Assembly: GCA_029532625.1 (NCBI GenBank)
Contig: JARFXM010000011.1
Location: 1 to 64,000, forward strand
Origin: Lomentospora prolificans
Taxonomy: Eukaryota; Ascomycota; Sordariomycetes; Microascales; Microascaceae
Direction of reading: 5' to 3'
Length of the DNA: 64,000 nt
Below, in pieces: positions 23,145 through 34,577 of this stretch. The notes below the pieces were generated by a model. It worked only from the letters and a program-made list of their open reading frames with translations, did not search any database and was not told the DNA's origin. Numbering within the stretch: the first letter of the stretch is position 1; every line of letters begins with the position of its first letter. Both the position numbers and the translations under genes were made by a program.

Positions 23145-25309
23145 CCTGGGTGGTTGTGGTTGATGCTGATTTTATTCGATTTTACTTTGTATTGGGCACA
23201 GGATGAGCAAACCTCAGAGGCCACATATTATTACTCTCTGTGCCTCGGAACAAGCTCCTCTTTATATATCGGTGCCCCCTCATTGACGTCGGTGGAGACA
23301 GATGCGGATTGCGTAATGCACTGCACAAACCCACCAAGGGAAAAGGCATGTCAGTAACAGTGAGAGGTATTTAACTCGGGAGGAATTTGTAATCCGGTGG
23401 GAAACACGAAGGCGCTTGCTCGGGTAACAAAAAAAGCCGCTGGCTAGATTGGCCGCAAATGCCAGCAAGCTTCTTCGATTGTAGCTAGCTGGCGAGCTAG
23501 CTACAATGTAATGTGGCCTGATGCGCCGGCGGCGGGATTCTGGCCCCGTTAGATACAGTAGAGGCCCCGTTGATCAGCGTCGCCCGCCTCGATGGTTGGT
23601 GGCTGGCGCCAATATCGTCCGTTGTACCTTGGTATGCCATGCTTTTCACATGTGGTGGTGACCATTCATCCAAACCCAAGAGTTAAATTCAATTGGCGAC
23701 GCAAGCTAGCTGTGCTCCGACACCCTGCCAGCGAGCAGGGTGCGTCTGCTGGCTCGCGGCAGTGGCGCTACACCACCAGAGCCCCGCTTTGTGAATCCCC
23801 GCCTCTTCCAATGTATCACTTGATGTTCAGCTCGACCCGGCAACCAAGCGAAACCTCACGAAGAAGGCCGTCATGTCACCTATACTCTTGAGATTTGTCA
23901 CGATCCGGTGACATTAGGAAAGAGAACTAGAGAGAGGAGAGAAAATAAAATCAAGAAGAACGGAGCCCTTCATGACGGAAACATCCAATCCCATATACCG
24001 CCAGCGTTGTGGGCTCGCAGACCGACGCCTGGGAAGATCGGAGCTAGATGTATGATGGGTAAATGAAGATAGAAGATTGGCGTTGATCCGGGTCGAAAGA
24101 AGTTCGACTGCTGAACAAGCAGTAGAGAACCTGGGGTATGTGTGTCTGGTTTCAAATTTCCTGGATATCAACTAGATAACTTTAGCATTGACAAGAGCAG
24201 CATGACCGAGAACAAGACCCTTGCGTGGGCGGCTTTTAGGTATCCCAGTGCGGCAATCTGGCAAGATGCAAAATATACCATTCTTGCCAATATCTCCTAG
24301 AATAGATGGATTGCAATGGTCAGTAACTTGGTGCACTATAAAGTGTCGCTTGGTTTGGCGGCAAGGTACGTGCACGGATTTCATTGGGTTCTGTTCTAAG
24401 ATTCAGAGTTGAATAATGAGAACTGCCTCCACAGATCTTCAGTCTGTCCACAATGCGGCGGGACTTGATGGAGCCAGCCGTTATGGAAGGAAGAATGTGG
24501 CCTCAGCACCGACAGCCTTGTAACCCCATGATGCCCTCTGCGGGAATATGCTGGAATTTCACTAATAATGGTGGTTCCCAGAGAATATACGAAGGCGGGA
24601 AATTTCACCAGGGGGGCGCCTGGCTGGTTGACGGATCCTCGGCTGGCGGTCGCTTGCGGCCAGCATCGCAACGATCCTTCAGGCGCGTCAGCAAGAAAAG
24701 GGACAAACTTTTTCGTGTGTCTAACACCATTGCAGCAGCACTCTCTACCTCCGTTCTCATCGTGTTTCAAGGAGAGTGAAGAGTGGCCGTTTCTTCACAG
24801 GGATGAGCCAGGGCACTAACTAATGATACTATAAAGGGAGGGTCGCGATTGACGAGATGAAGGTTGGGAATCGGGATCATGGCGCGTGAAATGCGCGTGC
24901 TATTTTGGGGTTAAATGCTGGTGCCGAACGGACCATGTGGTCTCGATAGAACTGGCATGCATCCCGAGTCCTCCACGAGTCTAGACTAAATGTGGTGAAA
25001 TATTGCTTCTGTAGCCAATCTCCGTGGGCTCCAAGTTTCAGCTCGTCACGTGGAAGCGCCACCAAATGAAACCGGGCCCCAACCCCAACGAGAGAAGCGT
25101 CTTCAGGGGCGCATCGTGCGTCGCCTTTAAGCAGGCCGGGTTGCCTGCCTCGGGGAGAGGAAGCTTTTCCTTCAATAATATCTGCATCCCGAGTGCGAAA
25201 GTGGTGGTGGCCCGCCCTCGGATCGCCCTTTGCCATCCACGCATCCTTACGACGGATTGTCCTGGAAGGCGCGCGCCAGGGCAGGCACACGATACAACCA
25301 AGGTCCACG
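23145..25309. other. Intergenic, no gene seen
   Basis: Over 2 kb with only short, motif-free frames on both strands (for example 24172-24384 minus, 24453-24779 plus, 24877-25380 minus). An inverted pair AGCTAGCTGGCGAGCTAGCT lies at 23483-23502. The missing first exon of the CFEM gene may lie near the right end of this stretch. Confidence 0.4.
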
Positions 25310-26439
25310 ATGTCGTTGAGTGACCTTCCGACCTGTGCGCAGCCATGTCTGCTCGATGCCGTCACGCGTATCGGCTGCAAAGACTTGTCGGACAGTTCAT
25401 GTTACTGTTCGAGTGCAAATCAAAGTGTCATGACATACGATGCGGATACTTTCAGCTGTCTTGCTGATAACTGCGGTGCGCAGGATCTCGGATGTAAGTT
25501 TTACCATCATTTTTCAGTTGGGCGAGCTGTGCCGCCAGCCTCGATTAAAAACATGAGCGCAACTCTAATTTTGGCCCAGCGATTGCGGTTTCGCTTGGCT
25601 TGATATGTATCAATGCCGGGGACTCGAATCCTTTTACCATATCAATACCATCTTACACGATATCCATACCATCTTTCACTTTCTCGATACCGTCCTACAC
25701 CCCCGGCTTCGCGGTTCCAACGACCAAGTCCGACCCTAGCAATAGCAATAGCAATATTGATAACGTTACCGATGGCGATAATACCAACGCTTCGGGGCGC
25801 GGGCTATCTGCGGGGGCAAAAGGCGGGATTGCGGCCGGTGTCATTGTATCCGCCCTCTTGCTCATCGCCGCCATCTTCCTTTTTGTTCGGAGCCGGCGGA
25901 AGGCAAAGTCAGCTGGCGCAGTCCCTCCTCCTGCTGTTGCTTCGCCGCCTCCCGTTACCCCAGCATTCAACCCCGCTGCGGCACCAAGTCCGAGCGAAAA
26001 GACATACTTACCGATATCTTCCCTGGGACCCGTAACTCCCGCATCTTGGACCCCGACGGCGGTTCACGCTCAGCCCTCGGTGCCAGGACCAGCTCCTACT
26101 CAGCCATCAGTATCAGAACTGCAATCAACGCCGTCGCCGGTGCCCCCAAACCCCAACACTGCGGCTGTCGTCTCGGAACTTGCAACAGCCGCCAACCAGC
26201 CAGAACTCGCCGCGGCTGCGGAACTGGGTCGCTCCACTGTCCCCACCACATACGAGTCAAATGGCATTCCAACGCGACATGAGCTCCGCGCTGCCCCGAT
26301 GGCGCATGAGCTCGACGCATATGATGGTGGACACCCGCCTCCGCAGTTTGACGGCAGAGGGCTCCAGCAGGGTCCTGCCGCTGCCACCGAATTACCTGCG
26401 GGTTACCTAGTACAGGACGGAAGAGCCCGCCATCAATGA
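25310..26439 (+). CDS. CFEM-like single-pass membrane protein (5' end uncertain)
   Basis: Probable cell-surface protein. Exons 25310-25493 and 25580-26439 (intron GTAAGT..GCCCAG, 86 bp) give 347 aa. Eight cysteines in CFEM spacing are present: TCAQPC, GCKD, SCYCSSANQ, SCLADNC and, after the intron, ICIN. A repeated IPSYTISIPSFTFSIPSYTP linker and an SNSNSN tract follow. Then comes one transmembrane helix (GGIAAGVIVSALLLIAAIFL), basic residues RSRRKAK and a proline/alanine-rich tail of ~180 aa, so the tail should be cytosolic. CFEM domains bind heme/iron or act as surface adhesins or sensors. The start shown (MSLSDLPTC) has no signal peptide; an upstream exon is probably missing from my model. 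Confidence 0.75.
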
Positions 26440-27226
26440 GGTGCACCGAGAACGGACCTAGTCATTTCATGCTGCAGATCGCTCGATCTAGGGAGTGCAA
26501 CTGGCGCGGAGTAAAGTGCGTTCCTTTACCCTGGGAATAAACGCAACCAGGGATAGGGTGGCCAGCAGAATCTTCGGGGGAAGAGCTTCTTACGTGCTCA
26601 CGTGAAGGCATGGATGGGGAATTCCATCATCATGGGGAATCACGTCCTCGGTGTCAAGACATGCGGCCAGTAACATGGGTTTGAGACCCCGATCTACTTG
26701 GTTGGGACTTAATTATTAGCAGGGCGACGGTGACGGTTCCGATTGACATATTTAATCTGGTGCGGGGACCACTCCCATAGGCTGTGGGGGAGGGAGCTCG
26801 TTGATTTACTCGGTCTCCAATTCAAGCATAGATTTCCTTTGGCAAGGGCTTGCATTTTCTAGTATTTTGATTGATGGCGGCTTGCTGTTTGGCTCCTCAG
26901 TGTGCCTACTAAAATATTAGTCTGCAGCTTCTGACCAGGCCATGTCGTCATGCATGTCGACTTTCTGCCAGCAGGGCATTCAAGAACGTCGTTCCACGGT
27001 TGTGAACCTTAGTCAAGGGTGTCCGGGTCAGCAGTCCCCTAAATTCTCATTTGTTTGAGTGCTGCCGGAAACGGCAAGTGGTCTTGTGCAGTGGCTCGAT
27101 GGCTTTCACTTATGACGTCAAGCGGTGCGCGGAAATCTGGATTCGACAGTTGAGCAAGGGAGCTTTTCCTAGATCTTGAAAGTATAAAATAGCGCTAAAG
27201 ACAGCTTGTATTGTTATTTTTGACTT
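26440..27226. other. Intergenic; TATA box before the MFS gene
   Basis: No coding frame seen. A TATAAAAT at 27183-27190 lies only ~37 bp before the ATG at 27227, which is short for a leader and leaves the next in-frame ATG (27290) as a possible true start. Confidence 0.5.
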
Positions 27227-28992
27227 ATGTGCTCCGGGTGGCCCGCCATTCTCGCATCTGCTTTCCTGGTCTCTGGTCTCACTAATAATATGTGGTCCTA
27301 CATACAGCGTCGCCAAATTCGGCGTTCTGTCCGCAGTGAATATCTGAACCATGAAGCAAAAACCGAGAGAGGCAAAAGTACGGAATCACTTGCTCACAGC
27401 CGCAGCAAAGACCTGAGACCTAAAGGCTCTCACCCCGCCGGATCGAGGCACGGTGGTATTTCCCACGACCTAGAAACCGAGGCCGGGAAAAGCAACGCAG
27501 AAGACAACAAAGATGCAGGGTGCGGTAACCCGATCGTGGTGAAAACTACTGACGAAACAGATGCTTTCGATCCTCGAAACTGGCCTTTGTCTTCGCGATG
27601 CCAGAATATTGCCATCCTCTCTCTGTTGATCTTCGTGCAGGGTTGGGCCGGCGCGGCCGATTCCATGGGAAATTCAAAGGCCAGCGAGGAGTTCCGTGTA
27701 AGCAAGGTGGCCGAGAGTCTGTCTACATCAATGTATCTCTTTGGTGTTGGCAGCGGAGCCATCTTCTTTGGCCCATTTTCCGAGACAGTCGGAAGAAATC
27801 CTTCATACCTTGTGTCAACCTTTTGCTATCTCTGGTTCGTTTTCGGGTCTGCCATGACTCCTACCTTCGGAGGTCAGGTCGTATGTCGTTACTTTGTCGG
27901 CCTATTTTCGAGCGCTACGTTGAGTATCAATGGCGCGAGCGTAAGGGACCAGTTCCATCCCGTCAAGAGGGCCTGGGTGTTCCCAGTCATCGCCTGGGCC
28001 AACGTTGCATGTAAGCAAGCGTTAATATCAGCCTACTTCATTACAGACCATAGAACTGATCCCCCCTTTTCGTCGCAGCACCTGTTATAGCGCCGATTGC
28101 GGGCGGCTGGATCGTATCGAATCCCAACCTGGGGTGGCGCTGGACGGAGTGGATCACTCTGATAATATCCGGCTTTGCGTTCCTAGTTGCGCTGTTTTTC
28201 ATGCCGGAAACCTACCTTCCTCTCCTCCTAGATTGGAAAGCGAAGGAAATACGCCGTATGACCGGAGATTCTCGCTACACGTCCGAATTTGCACAAAAGA
28301 AGTCGTTTTTCAAACGCCTCAAAGAAACTCTCCCAATGCCCATCGCCTTTTTCAAAAGCGAACCCGCCATCATAGTGCTAGGCATATACCTCATCCTTCT
28401 ATACGTCCTCCTTTTCACCTTCCAGTCTGGGTTCGATTATATATTCAAGGAAACCTACGAATTGTCCACCGGGCTCACCGGCTCTTGCTTTGCTGCCGTT
28501 GCCGCCGGCGCCACTGTGTTTACATTGTGCGCTCCAATTTTGTACGCTCTAGCGCGGAGGCATACAGCCTACGTCCGCAGGTCTTGGCTCGACCCCGAGT
28601 TCAGATTATGGCCTGCAATTTTAACCGCCCCCTTTCTCCCGGTTTCCTTGTTTTGGCTAGGCTGGACCAACTACCCCAGCGTATCCATCTGGTCGGGTCT
28701 GGGTGCTTGCTTCGTGTTCGGTATTGCACTAATCGCCATATACGTCAGTGTATATGAGTACATCATCGATAGCTATGGTGAACATTCTGCTATTGCGCTG
28801 TCAAGTATCACCATGGTGCGATATTTGGTGGCCGGGAGTATGTCGATCGCCTCGCGGCCCATGTACGGGGGTATTGGAGTTCATTGGACTTTGACTCTGC
28901 TCGGTTGTATCGCGGCAATCCTAACTCCGGCACCGCTTCTGTTGTACAAGTATGGACCGAAGCTCCGGCAGAGAAGTCCATATTCGGAATAA
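27227..28992 (+). CDS. MFS transporter, DHA1 family (multidrug/polyamine type)
   Basis: Exporter-type permease of the plasma membrane. Exons 27227-28010 and 28079-28992 (68-bp intron GTAAGC..CGCAG) give 565 aa. Diagnostic parts are DAFDPRNWPLSSRCQNIAIL before TM1, the loop FGPFSETVGRNPSYL (D/E-x-x-G-R-N-P, motif A), PVIAPIAGGWI with GWRWTEWITL (motif C region), the PETYLPLLLDWKAKEIRR loop, and TM7-12 in exon 2. The hydrophilic N-terminus before DPRNWP is ~110 aa. The first ~20 residues (GWPAILASAFLVSG) are unusually hydrophobic, so the ATG at 27290 is an alternative. It sits beside an SDR and a reductase and could export their product or give resistance. Confidence 0.9.
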
Positions 28993-29010
28993 TAAACATT
29001 AAATGTACAT

Positions 29011-29994
29011 TTATTGATATAAACCTTTGTCTCCCATTATGTCACTACCTCGTCCTTTCTGACTAGGGCTATCCGTGCTAAGACTGATGGGCTCTCCCTC
29101 ATCAACAAGTTTGAGTTGCTCTCTGCATTTCTGCTGGATCAAACTAAGAGAGTCGGGCCCGAGGATAACCCGCAGCTCGCTGGGCCGACCGGCAAAGAGG
29201 CCTTCTCCTTTGACAGAGTCGACGATACATTCGGATAATTTGTTCACGTCTCCAGGGATATTTGGGCCGATTTCCGTGGCGAATACTTTCATCATCTCCC
29301 TAAACAGTGGCTTGTAATCGTCGATAGCGGCCTGGTACACCGCAAAGCCCTCGGCTGATCCTTTACGAGGGACGCCCAGCTGTGAAACGAAACCACCGGG
29401 CTCAAAAACGACGCATCTGATGTCGAAAGCGGAGACTTCCTTGGACAGCGCCTCTCCGAAAATAGTGAGCGCAGCTTTGGACGCCGCGTAGTGCGAGAGG
29501 AATGGCAGAGGGGCCCAGACTGGGCCGGCGCCAGTGAAAGCAATTGTACCCCTCTGCCTAATTCGGAATAAGGGTAGAATCGACTGCGTAACCTGAAGGG
29601 TGCCAAAGAAATTTACGTTGAAGAGATCTCTCGTGAATTCCTCGTTTTTCAGAGAGGTTAGCCGGACAAGGCGAGAGAAATGAGAAAATGGCGCCAAAAG
29701 TCTTACTTGGCCTCTTCAATGGTTCTAGGTGCGGAAACGCCTGCATTCTTCATTTGAGGACGTCAGTCCCGCCCAGGTATCCCAAGCTTTTTTGACTTGA
29801 GCACCGATCGTCGACTGGCTCAATGTAACGTCTAGGTCCAGCGCAGCGACGTTATCGGATTTAAGATGTGCAAGTCGCCTCTCGGCATCTCGCCCCGTAG
29901 CAATGATCCGGTCACTCCTCGAAACAAGGTGTTCAACGAGAGCGGCTCCAAGGCCGGAGGTAGTAGCTGTGATTAACCAGGTGAGTTGTGCCAT
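29011..29994 (-). pseudogene. Short-chain dehydrogenase with frameshifts
   Basis: An NAD(P)-dependent SDR. The 5' part (29994-29770) encodes the Rossmann start LTWLITATTSGLGAALVEHL (TGxxxGxG form), ending at KKAWDTWAG. The expected DVLxNNAG motif follows only by changing frame twice (DVL in one frame, KNAGVSAPRTIEEA in another) within 40 bp. An intron then begins (GTAAGA near 29705), and the last part (29640-29011) encodes EEFTRDLFNVNFFGTLQVTQ, the catalytic HYAASKAAL and a full C-terminus. Phase across the intron also fails to match. Either the gene is decayed at one spot or the assembly has local errors; the rest has no stop. It lies 18 bp from the end of the convergent MFS gene. Confidence 0.7.
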
Positions 29995-30722
29995 GTTCAG
30001 TAAAAGGAGAGTCCAATCCCAATGTAAGCCAGCAGTAAACCGCGGCTCAACCCATTATTTCCGGAAACCCCCTGCTTGACGCTTTTCTCTGCGTTTTCGC
30101 CCGCATTTGCTCGCGTCGACTCGCTCGGTTTTAAGGTTGCACTGTTGATCTTTTCCTAAAAGTATAAGCTTATCTGTATAGAACGCCCAACCGCTTGGAA
30201 GTATGAAGTCACGAGCTTTGCCTCTGCCACTAAACAAAATTCTAGAATACGATGTATAGACCCCATCACCCCACTTCTTCACCTCGCATAATTCCTGCAT
30301 CATCCCCACGAATGAGCAGGCTTCACATTCTTTGCAGGTACCAGCCAAGCCAACCAAAGCCTGTTAATTAGAGGGTACAGCCTTTCCAGCATGTTCCCTC
30401 ACTATTTTGCCCGTACAAACCCGCACGGCTTGATTACAAATCCTCAAGGGATCCGGCTATTGTCGATCCATGTGTCCCACAGGTGTGGAATCCTGCCGAC
30501 GCCAAGCTTACAAATACACGCTCGATTTACTAATAATACAAGTACAAAGGATCCCGCTGGTGTAAGAATAAATTCGAGGGTTGGTGAACGTGGGGAGAAT
30601 GTGAAATGAAGTCTGCGGAATAAAGGATAAAGTCTAGTTGTTCTTCTCTTTGAAAGGCCCTTATGCCTCCTCTTGGTCCTCACTCATTGAATTTCGCCAC
30701 GTAGCGTAGCGTACCCGACACA
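29995..30722. other. Intergenic, probable divergent promoters
   Basis: Lies between the divergent SDR (minus) and the reductase (plus). Frames at 30055-30357 and 30391-30609 show no motif. Confidence 0.45.
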
Positions 30723-31917
30723 ATGGCAAACATTCTTCCAACTCACAAAGCCGTGGTAATGCCCGGGCCCCGGCAGCCTCTGGCCGTCCTTGACGTTCCA
30801 ACCGTCCCGCCTTCCGCTGACGAGGTGCTTGTCCGGGTAGACTGGGTCGGCTCAACACCCCTGGACCTCCACCAAGCTGATGGCGGTCTCGGCACCGTCC
30901 CTAATCAGATCCCCGGCGATACTGTTGCCGGCACTGTCGTGCAGGTGGGCTCGGCCGTTGCCCGCCTCAGCGTCGGCGACCGGGTAATAAGCTTCGCTCA
31001 CGAGGAGCCCCACCACAAGGCCCAGCAAGAATACGTCACCTTACCAACGTACCGCGTTTCTAAGCTACCAGATAACATTTCCCTCCAAGAAGGCGCGACC
31101 GTATCGAGTTCATTGGTGACTGTGTTCCACTCTATCACTCACTCTCTCGGTCTGCCACTTCCCTGGCCCGTACCCGACGGCTGGACGCCGGAGTTTGCCG
31201 ATTCGCCAATCCTCATCTGGGGCGCGGCTAGCAGCGTTGGCATCTTTGCGGTGCAGGTGCTGAAGCACTGGGGTTATAAACGAATCCTAGCGGTCGCGAG
31301 CTCAAAACACCACGCGTGGCTGAGGGAATTAGGCGCCACCGCGACGTTTGATTACAGGGCCTCCGACGTGGTGGAGCGGATCCTGGCGACCGAGGAAAAG
31401 AAGCCGACCGGTCCCAGGATTCCTTTTATTTACGACTGTATTGGGTCATTGTGGAACTCTATCGAGCCTATTCGCCAGGTGGCCGAGGTTGGCACACGAG
31501 TCGCCATTCTGCTCCCGGTGATTGTTCGTGACGCGAGTGAGACTGACGCTCCCATTTACGAACTGGACGTGTCCGTATGCCACCCAGGCAAGTGGGCCGG
31601 TGGCAATGGCGTGAGCTTGCATGGTGTACGGACTCATTTTTATGCACAGGTAATACGCTCCGATCCTTGGCCATCTCGAGTATCTCTGAGCTTGAGGTTA
31701 ACCTCTTTCTTTATAGAACGAATTCTTCAAGGAGCACCTCCAGCCCGAGATTGTACCCGCGCTACTTGAGCGGGGTATCGTGCGCCCCTTGAAACAAAGA
31801 GTCGTCCACGGCGACACTCTCCTGGAGAGAGCGCAAACGGCATTGGACCTTTTGCGGAAGCGTGAGCCGAGCGGTGAGCGACTAGTTTGGAGGGTTTCGG
31901 ACGGGTCTAATGTCTAG
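30723..31917 (+). CDS. Medium-chain dehydrogenase/reductase, enoyl-reductase-like
   Basis: NADPH-dependent MDR family oxidoreductase without the structural zinc lobe, of the trans-acting enoyl-reductase/ToxD-like group common in fungal secondary metabolism. Exons 30723-31649 and 31717-31917 (67-bp intron GTAATA..TATAG) give 375 aa. Features: HKAVVMPGPRQPLAV start, GroES-like fold (VRVDWVGSTPLDLHQADG, IPGDTVAGTVVQVGS, VGDRVISFAH), a nucleotide-binding motif SPILIWGAASSVGIFAVQVL and LRELGATATFDYRASDVV. The catalytic-zinc cysteine is absent, as expected for reductases. The ending LDLLRKREPSGERLVWRV is typical and supports the second exon. It could reduce a double bond in a product of the nearby oxygenases, but no PKS or NRPS is in the window. 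Confidence 0.9.
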
Positions 31918-32413
31918 TGGAGGCTTGGCAAAGGCAAAATAAAGAATGCTGCGGCGGCGTAGGCTATGGGACAAAATATACATGGAGCCAAAGTCAATAC
32001 ACCGCCTACGCCTAGGAGTTGGGCGGAGAGTCTTCATGTTACCACAATCTATCATAGCCCAGCTACGGAACTGCCAGATAGAAAGGGGGGGTTGCAGTGT
32101 GTATCTGGAAGGATAACGTCATGAAGGGACCGGACCAGTGTAGAACTGATGACACCTGGATTATGGTTGAAGCTGGTACAGTAGGAAAATACGTTTCGCA
32201 TTCTTGAGTTTCTCGCCTCGACACCCATACGCTGTGAATGAAAATCGCCCTTGAGCGTCCCAGTGAATCGCGTTTAATAACTATAACAGAATCCTTTCAT
32301 CAAACCGAGCTAGGAGCAAGTCCCTAAGCGTCATTCCGTCATAGCTAATAATAGTGATAAAATCGCATCGTGTCCCGCCATACAAGTTTTCCCTTTCAGA
32401 CATAAATATTCGT
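31918..32413. other. Intergenic, no gene seen
   Basis: Convergent 3' flanks of the reductase and the next gene. Nothing coding or repeated noticed. Confidence 0.5.
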
Positions 32414-32974
32414 TTATTCTGCGCTTCCGCTTGGTTTTGGATCCGGTACATCCTGTGGCTTTCCCTTCGTGGGTAAGAGACCCTCATTGCTTTCATTTGT
32501 AGTTGGGCTACGGGTAGGATGGGACGATTCTCCACTCTCCTTCCGATCCTTCCTCGACCTTTCGTCTTCGGGGATACGTTGCTTTTCCGATGGTTCGTCC
32601 ACAAGGGTTGCAGAGCTTGCCGAACTAATTCTAGACGCCCTGATAGAATTCCATCGGTTGACGAACTTTCGTACCAGACTGTCTTGTCGGCGCGGGATGG
32701 AGTCGGGTGTTGGGGGTTCCCACTCGCCCTCGTTCAGCTCAGGCTCCGGCTCATCCCCTTCCATATCCTCGTCGATCGTGACGCTATCGAGAGGCGACGC
32801 AGTGTCCCGTACGCGAAACAACTTGCCGTAGACACACCCCGGCGCGCTCTCCCAATAGGTGCCGTCGGCCGCGTCTAGAAAGGTATACGTCTGTGTATCG
32901 GCATCGTAGCCGACGCGCTTCATGCCATCGGGCAAGCGTGCCTCGTCTGTGTCGAGATATGACCAGCGGCCCAT
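32414..32974 (-). CDS. Conserved fungal hypothetical protein
   Basis: Single exon, 186 aa, hydrophilic. The N-terminus MGRWSYLDTDEARLPDGMKR with YDADTQTYTFLDAADGTYWE is a pattern I associate with a widespread, uncharacterised group of filamentous fungal proteins, some annotated as LysM-related. No LysM is visible here. After residue 70 it becomes acidic and then Ser/Arg/Glu-rich and probably disordered (SRKDRKESGESSHPTRSP). No signal peptide or membrane segment. The start at 32974 gives the conserved MGRWS. Function unknown. Confidence 0.7.
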   Translation of the reverse strand: MGRWSYLDTDEARLPDGMKRVGYDADTQTYTFLDAADGTYWESAPGCVYGKLFRVRDTASPLDSVTIDEDMEGDEPEPELNEGEWEPPTPDSIPRRQDSLVRKFVNRWNSIRASRISSASSATLVDEPSEKQRIPEDERSRKDRKESGESSHPTRSPTTNESNEGLLPTKGKPQDVPDPKPSGSAE

Positions 32975-33329
32975 TATGGTCTGGTGAGATGGAAATGGGA
33001 AACAATTGTGGTGTGAGGTCCTCTCTTTGGCAGATGCGGGGTTGCGATCACTTTGTCTGGAAAATCTTATGCGTCACCGTGTCGGAGGTTTATTCGTTGA
33101 GGCTGCTGCGCCACCACGCTCTGGCTGATTGCTGACTGCTTCTAATCGATATTTTAACAGAATAAGGGTTTTGGCTAACAGTGGGGAGATCTATCTTGCT
33201 ACTAAAAATACAGTTGGAGCCAACCCTCCCACTTATCCTTGTGACATTAGGCGACTCGCATCAAACCCCGTGATGCTAACCCCCGGAGTACTGCCTGCTT
33301 TGTGTCACATTGCCATTTCATGTACCTGA
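32975..33329. other. Intergenic, no gene seen
   Basis: Upstream flank of the hypothetical gene and 3' flank of the FAD monooxygenase; nothing noticed. Confidence 0.5.
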
Positions 33330-34577
33330 TTACCCTGAATGCTGCTCCACCATGCTTTTGAAAATGCCAGCGAAATCCTGAGCCGCATCATCGCTCCCAA
33401 ACATCTTCCCAATTAAATCCTCCGTATCCTTTCCAGTTTCCTTTGCGCGCTGTATTAATGCTGCCTCAGACTCCTCCAGCAACGGATCAAAGACGCTTTG
33501 GAATGAGTCTGTGCCTTTCGCCGCCGTTTCGTATGCCTTGATGATTGCCTGCGACAGGAGCAGCGAGTCAAACATGGCCGAGTTGACGCCCTCTCCATTC
33601 GGCAACATCAGATGAGCCGCATCACCGACAATTGTTACTCCGGGCTTGTGCTGCCAGGACAGCCCATGAGGAAGGGTGTATAGCGCTCTGATATCCAAAT
33701 TCGCATCCGGATTCTCTGCCGAATCCTCGTCACACGCGGTGGCCACCAGCTTCTTTACCGGCGTGCCAAATGTGCCAAGAAGCTTGTTGTCTCCGAGCAG
33801 CACCCCTTGAGCACTTGCTGCTGGCTTATCAGCCAGGCCCGAGATGGTGGGAAAATCTTGGTCTGGGATAGTAAGCCAGAGGTATATCCTGGACGAGTCG
33901 AGAGGTCCGCGCTGCGATACCAGTGCATGCTTGTTTCCGAGAGAGGTGAAAGACCCAGATCCGATAAGATTCGCCAGATGGGGGTACCTTTTGGTAATAT
34001 GCCTGATGGTGAGTGTGATTATTTGCATGCCCGTGTAGGAAGGCTTCGTGTCCGTGAGTAGCCTGCGGACTCTGGACCACGCACCGTCGGCGCCAACCAC
34101 CAGGTCAAACGTGTGCTTGCCGTGTGAGCCAAAATCTAGCTCAGTTTCACTAGTCTCGGGCGCAGTTGATTTTAAAGTCTCGGCAGAGAGAAGCTTGTGA
34201 CCCCACTTGACGCTATTTGATGGCAGATTGCTGAGTAGGAGCTTGCTAAGGTTATTGCGTGAGATTTCGGGACGTCCACCCTCTCCTTTATCAACGAAGA
34301 GGATTTTACCGGTCCTGTCTGCCACTATGAAATCCTCGCTGCATTCGCCAGTGAGCGGTAGGAAAGCATCGTACAAGCCGCACTCTTTGATGACGGTGAG
34401 CCCGGATCCATCGTGGAGATCCAGCATCCCGGACGGCTTCGCAAGCTCTTCCTCATCGGGCTTCTGGCGAAGCTCAAAAACGGTAAATGGAATACCACGC
34501 TTATGGAGTAAGAGACCCAGTGTCAGTCCCGCCGGACCGCCGCCTACGATGGCGATCCTCGGTTGTTGGGTTGGCAT
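33330..34577 (-). CDS. FAD-dependent monooxygenase (group A; TetX/salicylate-hydroxylase-like)
   Basis: Single-component flavoprotein hydroxylase expected to use NAD(P)H and O2 on an aromatic or polyketide-like ring. From the ATG at 34577 it is 415 aa. Motifs: FAD dinucleotide fold IAIVGGGPAGLTLGLLL, the 'DG' motif VVGADGAWSRVR, and the 'GD' motif TIVGDAAHLMLPNGEGVN. The frame stays open a further 98 codons to 34871; ATGs at 34706 and 34718 would add an arginine- and serine-rich, acid-poor leader (LQSVRSPKLTQLSLFRVTF) that resembles a mitochondrial presequence. Which start is used cannot be decided by eye. Its 3' end faces the hypothetical gene, and it follows the cleavage oxygenase on the same strand. 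Confidence 0.9.
   Translation of the reverse strand: MPTQQPRIAIVGGGPAGLTLGLLLHKRGIPFTVFELRQKPDEEELAKPSGMLDLHDGSGLTVIKECGLYDAFLPLTGECSEDFIVADRTGKILFVDKGEGGRPEISRNNLSKLLLSNLPSNSVKWGHKLLSAETLKSTAPETSETELDFGSHGKHTFDLVVGADGAWSRVRRLLTDTKPSYTGMQIITLTIRHITKRYPHLANLIGSGSFTSLGNKHALVSQRGPLDSSRIYLWLTIPDQDFPTISGLADKPAASAQGVLLGDNKLLGTFGTPVKKLVATACDEDSAENPDANLDIRALYTLPHGLSWQHKPGVTIVGDAAHLMLPNGEGVNSAMFDSLLLSQAIIKAYETAAKGTDSFQSVFDPLLEESEAALIQRAKETGKDTEDLIGKMFGSDDAAQDFAGIFKSMVEQHSG

Noticed and set aside
24877..25380. 167-codon minus-strand frame
   Set aside because: Overlaps the CFEM exon on the opposite strand; its own peptide shows no motif and has a shadow-like composition.
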